In this document: in pieces, positions 48,180 through 59,270 of the stretch
Layout of the letters: every line of letters starts with the position of its first letter
Position numbering within the stretch: the stretch's first letter is position 1
NCBI GenBank assembly: GCA_007570785.1
Contig: ML664183.1
Location: 21,219,570 to 21,283,569 of the forward strand
Direction: 5' to 3'
DNA: 64,000 bases
DNA from: Antilocapra americana
Lineage: Eukaryota; Chordata; Mammalia; Artiodactyla; Antilocapridae
Notes under the pieces: generated by a model
What the model was told of the DNA's origin: nothing
Databases searched by the model: none
The model's input: the letters and a program-made list of their open reading frames with translations, nothing else
Made by a program: the position numbers and the translations under genes

Positions 48180-48391
48180 AGGCTTCCCTGGTAGCTCAGC
48201 TGGTAAAAAATCAGCCTACAATGCAGGAGACCTAGGTTTGTTTCCTGGGTCAGGAAGATCCCCCGGAGAAGGAAATGGCAACCCACTCCAGTATTTTTGG
48301 CAGGAGAATCCTCATGGACAGAGAAACCTGGTAGGCTATACTCTGTGGAGTCACAAAGAGTTGTACATGACTGAGAGACTAGCTTTCACAT
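48180..48391 (+). mobile_element. Bov-tA SINE
   Basis: Sense copy: 'ggcttccctggtagctcagctggtaaaaaatcagcctacaatgcaggagacctaggtttgtttcctgggtcaggaagatcccccggagaagg', 'ggtaggctatactctgtggagtcacaaagagttgtacatgactgagagac'. A complex microsatellite grows directly from its tail. Confidence 0.93.
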
Positions 48392-48480
48392 GTGTGTGTG
48401 TGTATAAATATATATAGAGAGAGAGAAAGAGAGAGAGAAGGATACATATATGTGTATCTATATATATATACAATACATAT
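48391..48480. repeat. Compound (TG)n(TA)n(GA)n(TA)n microsatellite
   Basis: Successive TG, TATA, GAGA and TATA runs seeded at the 3' end of the preceding SINE. Confidence 0.9.
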
Positions 48481-51087
48481 AACATTAGTATTTATTTAAA
48501 TATATTTTAAAATGTATTTATTTATATAAATGCACATATAAACACACAAGATACTTAATAGGTAAATGATGGAATTACTTTGGTCATTTAAAGCTTTCAT
48601 CATTAGAATTTAGGTGATGGGGAAAAAAAATGTTTTATGAATCACCTTCACCACCCTGCTACACTGAAAGACTTATGAAGGAATACTCAACATAGTATTT
48701 TGGTGGCTTTAAAATGGTCTCAGTTATCTATAATTCTAAAACCATCATTTTGAACTTTAGACAAATTTTACAGTCCTCCTAGGGCCCTAGTTTCAGCAAA
48801 TATTAGTTGGCACTTGGAATACCCCTCTAGATGCATTTATATACATTTTTTTTTCCAGATGAAATAAGAAAGCACCAATATCTACCATAAATGACTTATA
48901 TTTCTGGACATTTTTATTTATACTGTTTTTTTTCTTGACTCAATAATCACTATTATAGTTCATTCCAAAGAGCAGAATGTGGGGAGACAAGATTGTCTCC
49001 CATATTTGTAAATAAATTTATTCTGTCATTCTGTCTTCCTCTGACTCTTCTCTTCACCTCCCAAAGTAGTCATGGATAAGATGTTGAAGGAAATCTGCCA
49101 TTCATTCAAAGCATAAAGTATATTTGCTAGGCTTTTCCAAACTAAACACCACAGACAGAACATGGAGCCTGAGTTATTTTGGAGCTGAGCAGGTTTCTTC
49201 TTCATGTGGCAGAGCAGATTGAAATGAGTTAAAAGGTATGGAAGGGAGGCAGGAGTTTTGTTTACTTGCACTGCATTAAGCAGTTCACTAACCCAGGCAG
49301 TCTCATCTTGTAGCTCCAACTGCCTCCTCTTGGAGCCACCACCAACTCCTGGGTCTTAAAGGATGATGGCAGTTGATTTATTTCTTTGCAGTTATTCAGA
49401 TTTCTCCAAAATATGGTCTTTCTTCAAATCCATACCCTGCTGGACTGAAGGATTTTACACCTGCTTAACAGCTTCAAGTAGAAGAGCTTCCATAATTTCC
49501 AGAGCAAGAGATTATCATGTCACATATTTTGAACAAGGCCAAGTCCCACTCCAGACAAAAAGTGATATGACAGGATAATTCTGCAGTTAATGGAAATGGG
49601 TAGAAATATGGAAGCAGGGATATTTTCCAAGATACATATGCCTTTGACATGCTCATGTCCATTTTTATATTGATTCATCCTTTAAGATAATTTAAAGAAC
49701 TGGAAAACAAACAATTTTTTTTAAACACTAACATTGACAGCCTAAGAAACAACATTTTTCTTCCTGATCTAGATGATAAAAACTGATACAAGTATGGCTA
49801 TAGTAAGAGAGCATAAATTACACTGAGAACAACTTTGCACCTTAAGTGTTAAGGTGTGAATATTATTTGTAAGTTATTCGCCCACAAAGTCTCTTGCTCT
49901 AGCATGTTCAGAAAGCTATTAGATTTTAGAAGAGTCAGAGATTGCTGCAATCTTAATTGAGTTTTTATCAAAATTCTCTGTTAGTAACATCTTCCTAGAT
50001 TTCTTTCTATGTATACTGATGGGTGAAAATAAAAGAAATATAAAATCTAATCTAACATCATCGATTCCCTCTGTAATTCTCACACAATTCTGAATAAATT
50101 AATGAAAGCTAATTCTGGGGAAGTTTCTATGGGACTTTCAAGCAATGAAAATATGTAAATTCTGCACTACTTGGTGTTGAATTCATATGCAAAGTGAATG
50201 AATTAATCATTGCTCACTAATAACCACATTGCTAGATTCTGATCCCCACACTGCCCCCTTCAATATCTAAACTGCAACTCAACTTGCCTTCAGTTATCCA
50301 ACATTCCTGCTTGTTTCAGGTCTGCATTGTCCCCTCTTTTCTCCCATAATCCTAAAAAAGAAACGGTTGTCCCATTTTGTGCTATGGTAAGTGCCAGTGT
50401 AGTCAATAAGAAGTTATAAGCTCAGCATATATATGTCAATGAAATCATAGTGAGAATCCAGTCTTCTGTACAGAGGTATGTTTATTACACACTATATTTA
50501 CATATTGTTTCATTTTCAAAACTCTCATCTCTTAATCCAAAGATACTTTATCTGAAGAAGTGCTGCACATTTATTTGCTCAGTATTGAGTGCCAACAGGG
50601 TGTCGGGCAAAGCTACTGGCAACATGGTAGTAACTAAGACTGGCATACAAAAAACATATATATGAGCAGATATTCCTAAAAATGTGTCTGAGTCAAAGAA
50701 AGTGGAAAAGAAAGGAAAGGAATATGGTAGACAAAGACATTGATGATATCATCAGTTTGCTCAAGCCAGAATTCATGTGAAGAGTTAGAACAACTTGGAC
50801 AATTTTTCAGTCAGTCACTTATGCTGTTAGAGAGAAAAGTTAGCTCCAGTCATTAGTAGTTGTAACTTGAAAACACAGATCAAGGGAAACAACTCATATT
50901 CAGAGCAGATCTCTTAGTTTCAATCTGATCAGATACTTAATATAAACATTTTTTTTTACTGAAAAGTAATAACATGTTGAATATTTTCTCAGTCTGTATA
51001 CTTTTAAATAATCTCTAAATGACCCTCCCCTCAAAATGAGCACTTAGGAACCTCTCATCACTTTTCAAAAATTAATAAGTAACATGC
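48481..51087. other. 2.6-kb unique stretch
   Basis: No recent mobile element. A minus-strand open frame of 97 codons (49026-49319) has no ATG at its start. It ends a few bases before an AATAAA on that strand (complement of 49017-49022). I cannot identify it, and chance or an old decayed retroelement is likely. Confidence 0.4.
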
Positions 51088-51920
51088 CAGGCTTGATGAA
51101 GCACAAGCTGGAATCAAAATGGCCAGGAAAAATATCAATAACCTCAGATATGCAGATTCCACCATTATGGCAGAAGCAAAGAAGAATTAAAGAGCCTCTT
51201 AAAGAAAGTGAAAGAGGAGAGTGAAAAATCTGGCTTAAAAGTCAGCGTTCAAAGAACAAAGATCATGGCATCCAGTCCCATCACTTCATGTCAAATAAAT
51301 GGGGAAACAATAGAAACAGTGACAGATTTTATTTTCTTGGGCTCCAAGATCACTACAGATGGTGACTGAAGCCATGAAATTAAAAGATGCTTGTTCCTTG
51401 GAAGAAAAGCTATGATCAACCTAGACACATATTAAAAAGCAGAGATATTACTTTGCTGACAAAGGTTTATCTAGTCAAAGCTATGGTTTTTCCAGTAGTC
51501 ATATATGGATGTGAGAGTTGGACCATAAAAAAGCTGAGCACTATAGAACTGATGGTTTTGAACTGTATTGTTGGAAAAGACTCGGGAGAGTCCCTTGAAC
51601 TGCAAGGAGATCAAATCAGTCAATCTTAAAGAAAATCAGTCCTGACTATTTACTGGAAGGACTGATGCTGAAGCTCCAATACTTTGGCCACCTGATGAGA
51701 AGAACTGGCTCATTGGAAAAGACCTTGATGCTGGGAAAGATTGAAGGCAGGAGAAGAAGGGGAAGACAGAGGATGAGATGGTAGGATGGCATCACTGACT
51801 CGATGGACAAAAGTTTGAGCAAGCTCTAGAAGTTGGTGATGGATAGGGAAGCCTGGTGTGCTGCAGTCCATGGGATAACAAAGAGTCAGATATGACTGAG
51901 CAACTGAACTGAACTGAACA
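51088..51920 (+). pseudogene. BovB ORF2 C-terminal remnant and 3' end, catalytic box damaged
   Basis: Begins 'ggcttgatgaagcacaagctggaatcaaaatggcc'. The catalytic box at 51149-51160 reads Y-A-D-S because 3 nt are missing, which removes the second aspartate. It continues through 'ttcttgggctccaagatcactacagatggtgactgaagcc', where a TGA stop replaces the usual TGC, and 'atatggatgtgagagttggaccat'. It ends 'gtcagatatgactgagcaactgaactgaactgaac'. Confidence 0.93.
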
Positions 51921-52189
51921 GATCTGAATTCCCTTCACAGTTACTTTGGGGACCTCCTGTGACAAAAAGATCTGTGCACACTACTGAGGCATAAGTCTCC
52001 GATCATCATTCTTCATCTCAGAAGCATTAAGTGTTATTGGTACTTTTTTTCCTCACTTCACATACCTGAGAAAGATTTAATCTATTATCACAACTTAGGT
52101 GCATGGTACAGAATCCAATTCCTGAATGAGTTAAAATAAATATCCCATCAGCATTTGTTCATTATTTGAAGAAGCTTATTCATATGGAA

Positions 52190-52303
52190 ATGTGGAAATG
52201 GCAACTCACTCCAGTATTCTTGCCTGTGGAATTTCATGAGCAGAGGAGCCTGACAGGCTACAGTACATGGGACAGCAAAGAATCGGACATGACTGAGGGA
52301 CTA
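52190..52303 (+). mobile_element. Bov-A unit (SINE 3' fragment)
   Basis: 'ggaaatggcaactcactccagtattcttgcctgtggaatttcatgagcagaggagcctgacaggctacagtacatgggacagcaaagaatcggacatgactgagggactaaca'. One Bov-A monomer with no tRNA-like head. Confidence 0.88.
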
Positions 52304-53082
52304 ACACTCCTGATAGACATTCCACCAATCCCCCCTTCTAAAGGATCAAATACAAAATATACCATGTGATTCATGTAGTAAAATGTCATAATAAAGCACA
52401 CAATTTTATTAACTTTGTTGTTACCCAAATCTCTTGAATTGAGCCTAACATTTCCTACTCTAAATTTTACCCCAACCAAGTCAAACAACTTAAAGAAAGA
52501 TAATAAGGGTCAGCCCTGGAAAGACAGTGAATATGTTTTGGGAATCTGTATTAATAAGGGACCCTAATATGAACATATGTATGATAGTCGGTTTTACTTT
52601 TATACTGTTAACAGAAATTTGATTTTTAATAATGTAAGTAGAATTTGAAATTTCAACCTAATTAAATCCTGAATCAAATATGCTATTTTTTCAAAATACA
52701 GGTCACTGTTTGAGAAAATAGATCCGATTAATGTCAATTGTGGTTGATCTACCTTGACAATTCTTTTTAAATCCTAAGGACAATATAAAAGTAGCCTGAT
52801 CATTCTTAATAAGATTATAACTTTGTAGTATAGGGCAATAAGGAATAGAGTATCAAAAAGGATCTGTAATAATAAGCAGGGCCACTCCACTATGTATCTA
52901 TAATTGTCAGTTTGAAAGCTATTTTTTTTTCTATAGTTTTCCTCATAGTTGTTCCATATCTTTTTTATAAGTAGAGTTTCAGAAATACATTGGAATTGTC
53001 AAACATGAAATATATACAGAATAATGCAACAGAATCTTGGCAACATAAATCTGAACATTTTCTCCAGGGATTTGTTTCTAAC
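52304..53082. other. Unique AT-rich stretch
   Basis: No repeat family or exon recognised. Confidence 0.4.
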
Positions 53083-53505
53083 ATTTTTTAATTTAATTTT
53101 ATTTTTAATTTGAGGATAATTACTTTACAATATTGTAATGGTTTCTGCCATACATTAACATGAAGCAGTCATAGGAATACATATCTACCCTCCATCTTAA
53201 ACTTCCCCCCACCCCCCTCCTCATCCCACCCCTCTAGGTCATCATAGAGCACCTGCTTTGGGTTCCCTATGTCAAACAGCAAATGCCCACTGGCTATTTG
53301 ACATATCATAATATATATTTTTCAATGCTATTCTCTCAAGTCATCCCACCCTCTCCTTCCCACACTGTGACCCTAACTTTGTTCTTTATGTTTGCATCTC
53401 CTTTGCTGCCCTGCAAATAGGATCATCAGTACACTCTTTCTTGATTCCATATATATATATATATATACGCATTAATACATATTTTTTGTCTTATTGTTAT
53501 TTACC
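53083..53505 (-). mobile_element. Bovine-type L1 3' end, antisense
   Basis: 'ttgaggataattactttacaatattgtaatggtttctgccatacattaacatgaagcagtcatagg', 'cccacccctctaggtcatcatagagcacc', 'cagcaaatgcccactggctat', 'gcatctcctttgctgccctgcaaataggatcatcagtac' match the reverse complement of the L1_BT-type 3' UTR. An (AT)n run at about 53449-53467 lies inside. No target-site duplication found by eye. Confidence 0.88.
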
Positions 53506-53531
53506 CTAAAATTTATTATAATTATAAAATA

Positions 53532-53555
53532 ATATTATTATTATTATTATTATTT
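53532..53555. repeat. (ATT)n microsatellite
   Basis: About eight ATT units. Confidence 0.9.
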
Positions 53556-54745
53556 TACCTGAGAAAAACTTACGGGGAGACAAAAACATACATAAATTGT
53601 CCAGGGATCCAAACACTGATGGAGTGTTTGATTTAATTGATTTCATGGGATATTCCAATTCTGAGATTCTTTAACTGTGCAGTTCTATTCTAACATTTGC
53701 TAGCTTGTCAATTTTTTTCTTTGAAACTGTACATTCAGTAAGAATTCAGTGATAGCCACATGATTGAATTTCAGAAATGTATTTGTACACTTAGAGTTTT
53801 CTCAGTAAAAAATAACTATAGTCCTATGAGTTGAAAGAGATGAACACAAGCTATTTTCAAAATGGAAGTTTCAGAAACCATGATCTCTTCACAACAGGAT
53901 GTTTTTTTCATTTTTAGAAAACTTCATCTCCAATGCTATCTGGTATTTATAAACATACCTTAGCAGACTCAAAATTGCTAAGGAAGCTTAACTATAAATC
54001 TTTTTCCAAGATTAAGTACATCTCCACAATTCTTAATTCATTAAGGCTGTCGAGTAGGTAACTAACGGAAATGAGGAAAATGTTTTGAGGGTATAAGTTA
54101 TAAAATGTTTTCATAACACAATCCCGAATACCAATAATTGCGTTCAGTCAAGAAGAATATATCTTCTCTCTAAGATCTATATATTCTCTCCCAACACCAA
54201 AATACCAAAAACAAACACAACTATATGATCAAAACTTAAAATAACTGTTTTTTTCCAGCTATCACTCTCCTTCCCCTCCTTAAAATTTTTCAAGAAGGTT
54301 TTCCTTACCACCCACTTACAGCTCCAATACTTGAATGTGGATTCTATGACCAATCAGACATTTTACTGTCTCTCAGAGGGGCCATAGTCTTCAATGTCCC
54401 CTTCCCTTGACCTTTCAATACTTTTCAGAAACTTTAAAAATCTCTCTTACTAGAATCGATTCCCTTGAATTGCGATTAAAAAAACACTCTCTTGGTTTTC
54501 TCCTCTACCTGTGTCTGGTGCTTTTTTATTTCTTTTAGTGACTCTTCTTTCTCTAGTTTCTTTAAATTTTGAAAACATTTAGATTCTATCCTAGGCACTC
54601 CTGTCAATGTATTAAAGTTCACATCTCTTCACAGGCTTCTGTTTCATTCCAGTAAATACATTTACCAGTGAAGCAAATGAGTCCCATGTTTTCATCTCTA
54701 GAACACAAGACCATTCCCACATACCATCTGCTTGTTAGATATCAG
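53556..54745. other. Unique stretch
   Basis: No repeat family or exon recognised. Confidence 0.4.
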
Positions 54746-54780
54746 GGTTCCCAGGTGGTACAGTGGTTTGGATTTGCCAA
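54746..54780 (+). mobile_element. Possible Bov-tA 5' scrap
   Basis: 'gggttcccaggtggtacagtggtttggatttgcc' resembles the first 35 bases of a Bov-tA head. Too short to be sure. Confidence 0.35.
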
Positions 54781-54975
54781 AAACTCAAAAGAAATGTGAA
54801 ATTTCTCTTCCATTATACCTTACAATTTTCACTGTGGTCCAGTGCTCTTCCTTTCCACAGAGGATAATTCTATTTACACATTTATTGAACTGATAATCTG
54901 AGAGTCACTCTTGATTCTTAATACTCTCTCACCTCACGTCAGATCAAACACACAAGAGTTGGCGATTGTAACTCC

Positions 54976-55475
54976 TAGCTCAGTTCAGTTCAGTTGCTCA
55001 GTCGTGTCCAACTCTATGGGACCTCATGGACTGTAGTACACCAGGCTTCCCTGTCCAACACCAACTCCTGGAGCTTGTTCAATTCATGTCCATTAAGTCA
55101 GTGATATCATCCAACCATCTCATCCTCTGTTATTCCTTTCTCTTCCCTTCTTCAAACTTTCCCAGCATCAGGGTCTTTTCCAATGAGTCGGTTCTTTGCA
55201 TCAGGTGGCCAAAGCATTGAAGCTTCAGCTTCAGTCCTTCTAATGATTATTCAGTACTGATTTTCCTTAGGATTGACTGATTTGGTCTCCTTGCAGTCCA
55301 AGAGTCTTCTGCAACACCACAGCTCAAAAGCATCAATTCTTCAGCACTCAGCTTTCTTTATACTTCAACTTTCACATCTATACATGCCTACTGGAAACAC
55401 CATACCTTTCATAGATTGACCTCTGTTAGCAAAGTAATGTCTCTGCTTTTTAATATGCTGTCTAGGCTTGTTATA
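54976..55475 (-). mobile_element. BovB 3' end, antisense (right of nested SINE in element orientation)
   Basis: 'agttcagttcagttgctcagtcgtgtccaactctatgggacc', 'tttcccagcatcagggtcttttccaatgagtcgg', 'ccttgcagtccaagagtcttctgcaacaccacag', 'caaagtaatgtctctgctttttaatatgctgtctagg' is the reverse complement of BovB 3' sequence. It continues at 55749 beyond a nested Bov-A2. Confidence 0.95.
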
Positions 55476-55748
55476 CAGAGAAGGCAATGGCACCCCACTC
55501 CAGTGCTCTAGCCTGGAAAATTTCATGGACGGAGAACCCTGGTGGACTGTAGTCCATAGGGTCGCTAAGAGTCTGACACAACTGAGCGACTTCACTTTCA
55601 CTTTTTGCTTTCATGCATTGGAGAAGGAAATGGCACCCCACTCCAGTGTTCTTGCCTGGAGAATCCCAGGGACGAGGGAGCCCAGTGGGCTGCCATGTAT
55701 GGCGTGGCACAGAGTCAGACATGACTGAAGCAACTTAATAGCAGCAGC
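55476..55748 (+). mobile_element. Bov-A2 SINE (Bov-A dimer) nested in BovB, with target-site duplication
   Basis: Two tandem Bov-A monomers, each opening 'gagaagg(c/a)aatggcaccccactccagtg' (about 55480 and 55620) and each ending in 'gagtctgacacaactgagcgac' or 'gagtcagacatgactgaagcaac', with a final (GCA)n tail. The duplication AGGCT(T/G)GT(T/C)ATA stands at 55464-55475 and 55749-55760, 10 of 12 identical, inside antisense BovB. No tRNA-like head, as is usual for Bov-A2. Confidence 0.95.
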
Positions 55749-57110
55749 AGGCTGGTCATAACTTTTCTTCCAAGGAGCAAGTATCTTTTCATTTCATGGC
55801 TGCAGTCACCACCTGCAGTGATTTTGGAGCCAAAGGAAATAAAGTCTGTCACCGTTTTATTGTTTCCCCATCTATTTGACATGAAGTGATGGGATGCCAT
55901 GATCTTAGCATTCTGAATGTTGAGTTTTAAGCAAATATTTTCACTCTCCTCTTTCATCTTCATCAAGAGGCTCTTTAATTCTTCTTTGCTTTCTTCTATA
56001 AGGGTGGTATCATCTGTGTATCTGAAGTTACTGATATTTCTCCTGGCAATCTTGACTCCAGCTTGTGCTTCATTCAGCCCAGTGTTTCTCATGATGCTTT
56101 CTGCATATAAGTTAAATAACCAGTGTGACAATATGCAGCCTTGATAGTACTCCTTTCCCGAACTGGAAACAGTTTGCTCTTCCATATCCAATTCTAACTG
56201 TTGCTTCTTGACCTGCATATAGATTTCTCAGGAGACAGGTCAGGTGCTCTGGTATTTTCATCTCTTTAAGAGTTTTCCACAGTTTGTTGCGACCCATACA
56301 GTTAAAGGCTTTATAATAGTCAATAGAGCAGAAGTAGATGTTTTTCTGCAACTCTCTTGCTTTTTTGATGATCCAGCAGATGTTGCCAATTTGATCTGTA
56401 GTTCCTCTGCATTTTCTAAATCTTTGAACATCTGGAAGTTCATGGTTCACATATTATTGAAGCCTGGCAGGACACTCCTGACCTTTGCTTTGCTAGCGTG
56501 TGAGATGAGTACAATTGTGTGGTAGTTTGAACATTCTTTGGCATTACCTTTCTTTGGGATTGGAATGAAAACTGGTATTTTCCAGTCCTGTGGCCACTGA
56601 TGAGTTTTCAAATTTTGCTGGCACATTGAGTGCAATGCTTTCACAGCATCATCTTTTAGGATTTGAAATAGCTCAACTGGAATTCCATCACCTCCACTAG
56701 CTTAGTTTGTAGTGATGCTTCCTAAAGCCCACTTGACTTTGCATTTCAGGATGTCTGGCTCCAGGTGAGTGATCACACCATTGTGGTTATCTGGGTCGTA
56801 AAGATCTTCTTGTACAGTTCTTCTGTGTATTCTTGCCACCTCTTCTTAGTATCTTCTGCTTCTGGTAGGTCCATACCACTTCTCTCCTTTATTGTGCCCA
56901 TCTTTGCATGAAATGTTCCCTCAGTATCTCTTAGTTTCTTGAAGAGATCTCTAGTCTTTCCCATTCTATTGTTTTCCTCTATTTCTTTGCACTCATCACT
57001 GAGGAAGGCTTTCTTAGCTCTCATTGCTAATTTTTGGAACATTGTACTCAAATGGGTATACCTCTTCTTTTCCTCTTTCCCTTTCACTTCTCTTCTTTTC
57101 TCAGCTATTT
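55749..57110 (-). pseudogene. BovB ORF2 reverse-transcriptase remnant, antisense
   Basis: Minus-strand ORF2 from the pre-RT connector (57087 downward) through RT to the post-RT region. Remnant frames: 57087-56773 (connector, 'EIEENNRMGKTRDLFKK'), 56644-56447, 56450-56112 (RT fingers and motif A, read IDYYKAFN where the family has a final D) and 56218-55715. The catalytic box, complement of 56009-56020, reads Y-T-D-D, so both aspartates survive. Frame shifts between the four pieces and an in-frame stop in 'ctaagctagtgg' (complement near 56700) make it non-functional. The endonuclease half is absent: the element stops near 57110. Confidence 0.93.
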
Positions 57111-57124
57111 GTATCTTTTATTTT

Positions 57125-57340
57125 TCCTCTCAGCTATGGTACACACTGGGACAGTATCATGTTCCTCCTGTGAATCTTTGCAAACCAATGCTCAGATTTT
57201 TCCTAATCTATAGCACTGCATAGCAAATGCTTACTTGTCTCTTCTATGGACTGCAAGCTCCTAGAGGCCAGAGACTACATGTTCCTCAGCATTGTGTTCC
57301 TGGTCCTAAGGAAATCCCTAATAAATAGAAGATGCCATAT
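57125..57340 (+). mobile_element. L2 LINE 3' relic
   Basis: 'ctatggactgcaagctcctagaggccagagactacatgttcctcagcattgtgttcctggtcctaaggaaatccctaataaatag' matches the L2/MIR-type 3' end ('gactgtgagctccttgagggcagggactgtgtcttgttc..cctagcacagtgcctggcacatagtaggtgctcaataaat'). Ancient. Confidence 0.6.
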
Positions 57341-58370
57341 ATAGGTATAGACATCACTTAAATAGATTTAGATATAGCTATCACTTAAATAAATGGATAT
57401 AGGAACTAGTATTTAAACTTGGATCAGTCTCTTTCACAGCTCATACCTCCTAAATGCAGAACAATTGGTAATGGCTATAACAAAAATCAAGTAGCTCATT
57501 TAGGTTCTACATGATGCTGCATAAGGAAGAAAGATACAATTACTAAACCAGAAGCATTTCAAGGTATGTTATTACTTGTTTAGGAAGCCACATCTTACAG
57601 CATCAGAAGGCTTATAGAAGGTTTGTGTCAAAACACCAGCCATATTTATGGACATAACATATTTTCAAAGGGAAATGAGAAACTCTGGTATTTTTCTACT
57701 CTTTATGTCAGCAGAAAAAAAAATGTTTTTAACCTAACAACCTATTTGGTCATCCACAACAAACTTTAAAAAGCCAAGGTAATTCACTTTTATTAGTTCA
57801 ATTTTAATGAACTGAAAAATAAAATATGAAAATAATTATAAATAAATTTGAATACCTTCCCACAGGGTAGACTTAAACTGATCTGCTTTAGGGCCAATGC
57901 TGGAACAACAAATAGAATCAGAAATACACAGCAAATATCTAGAAGTATTTCATTTTACAGAAGGGAAGCTTAAGTAATGATGTCCTTGCCGCTACATGGC
58001 TTCACTATAATCCAATGATAGAAAATGTAGCAATTTGAAAATTCTGAGCTACTTGGACCTTATGGGTCTCTCCTCCTACTTCCTGAGATCCAGTGTTTCT
58101 CAAAGGAAGATCAAACATTTACTTTAACCTTAATATAACTAAGTCAATCCTTCTGTGTATTCTTCCAATTAACTTATTACTTCCTTTATACTTAACTGAA
58201 GGGAAAGCAACTTAATCCTTGACTATCGTTCAATGTTACCTTTGAATGAGCCTTTGTTGTGATCTATCTCATCAAAGTACTCTTTAATATACTATGAAAT
58301 TATATTAACGTCTGCTAATATTTGAAATATATTAATATAATATATTAATTAATCTAAAATATTATATTAA
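57341..58370. other. Unique AT-rich stretch
   Basis: No recent repeat. The end (58290-58370) is almost pure A/T with ATTAATAT palindromic words, which may be the landing site of the next BovB. A weak antisense MIR-like patch lies near 57950. Confidence 0.4.
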
Positions 58371-59270
58371 CATCTCAAAAATGACAGAATGATCTCTGTC
58401 CGTTTCCAAGGCAAACCATTCAATATCACGGTAATAGTTTTGCCAGGAGAATACGCTGGTCATAGCAAACAACCTCTTCCAACAACCCAAGAGAAGACTC
58501 TATACATATGGACATCACCAGATGATCAACACCAAAATCAGATTGATTTTATTCTTTGCAGCCAAAGATGGAGAAACTCTGTAGAGTCAGCAAAAATAAG
58601 ATCAGGAGCTGACTGTGGCTTGGATCATGAACTCCTTATTGCCAAATTCAGACTAAAATTGAAGAAAGTAGGGAAAACCACTAGATCATTCAGATATGAC
58701 CTAAATAAAATTCCTTACGATGATACAGTGGAAGTGAGAAACCGATTTAAGGGACTAGATCTGATAGACAGAGTGCCTGATGAACTAAGGATGGAGGTTC
58801 ATGACACTGTACAGGAGACAGGGATTAAGAACAAGAAAAAGAAAGGTGAAAAAACAAAATGGCTGTCTGAGGAGGTCTTACAATTATCTGTGAAAAGAAG
58901 TGAAAAGCAAAGGAGAAAAGGAAAGAAATACCCATTTTAATTCAGAGTTCCAAAGAATAGCAAGGAGAGACAAAAAAAGTTTCCTTAGAGATCAATGCAA
59001 AGAAATAGAGGAAAACAACAGAATGGGAAAGACTAGAGATCTCTTCAAGAAAATTAGAGATACTGAGAGAACATTTCATGTAAAGATGGGCTTGATAAAG
59101 GACAGAAATGATATGGACCTGACAGAAGCAGAAGATATTAAGAAGAGGTGGCAAGAATACTCAATAGAACTGTACATAAAAGATCTTCATGACTCAGATA
59201 ATCGTGATGGTGTGATCACTCACCTAGAGCCAGACATCCTGGAATGTGAAGTCAAGTAGGCCTTAGAAAG
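58371..59270 (+). pseudogene. BovB ORF2 remnant: endonuclease C-terminal part and connector
   Basis: The longest BovB here starts inside the AP-like endonuclease ('gacagaatgatctctgtccgtttccaaggcaaaccattcaatatcac'). An open frame at 58389-58940 keeps 183 codons. It contains an internal deletion near 58437: after 'ggtaat' it jumps to 'ttttgccaggagaatacgctggtcatagc', skipping the middle of the domain. The late endonuclease motif usually read as S-D-H is L-D-H at 58620-58628. The connector continues in another frame (58900-59259, 119 codons, 'EIEENNRMGKTRDLFKK') and ends at TAG in place of tryptophan TGG. Confidence 0.93.

Noticed and set aside
55468..55728. Overlapping frames on both strands at the Bov-A2 insertion
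   Set aside because: Read-through of a SINE dimer on either strand.
58389..58940. 183-codon frame as a host gene
   Set aside because: It is BovB endonuclease and connector sequence with an internal deletion, followed by frameshift and stops.
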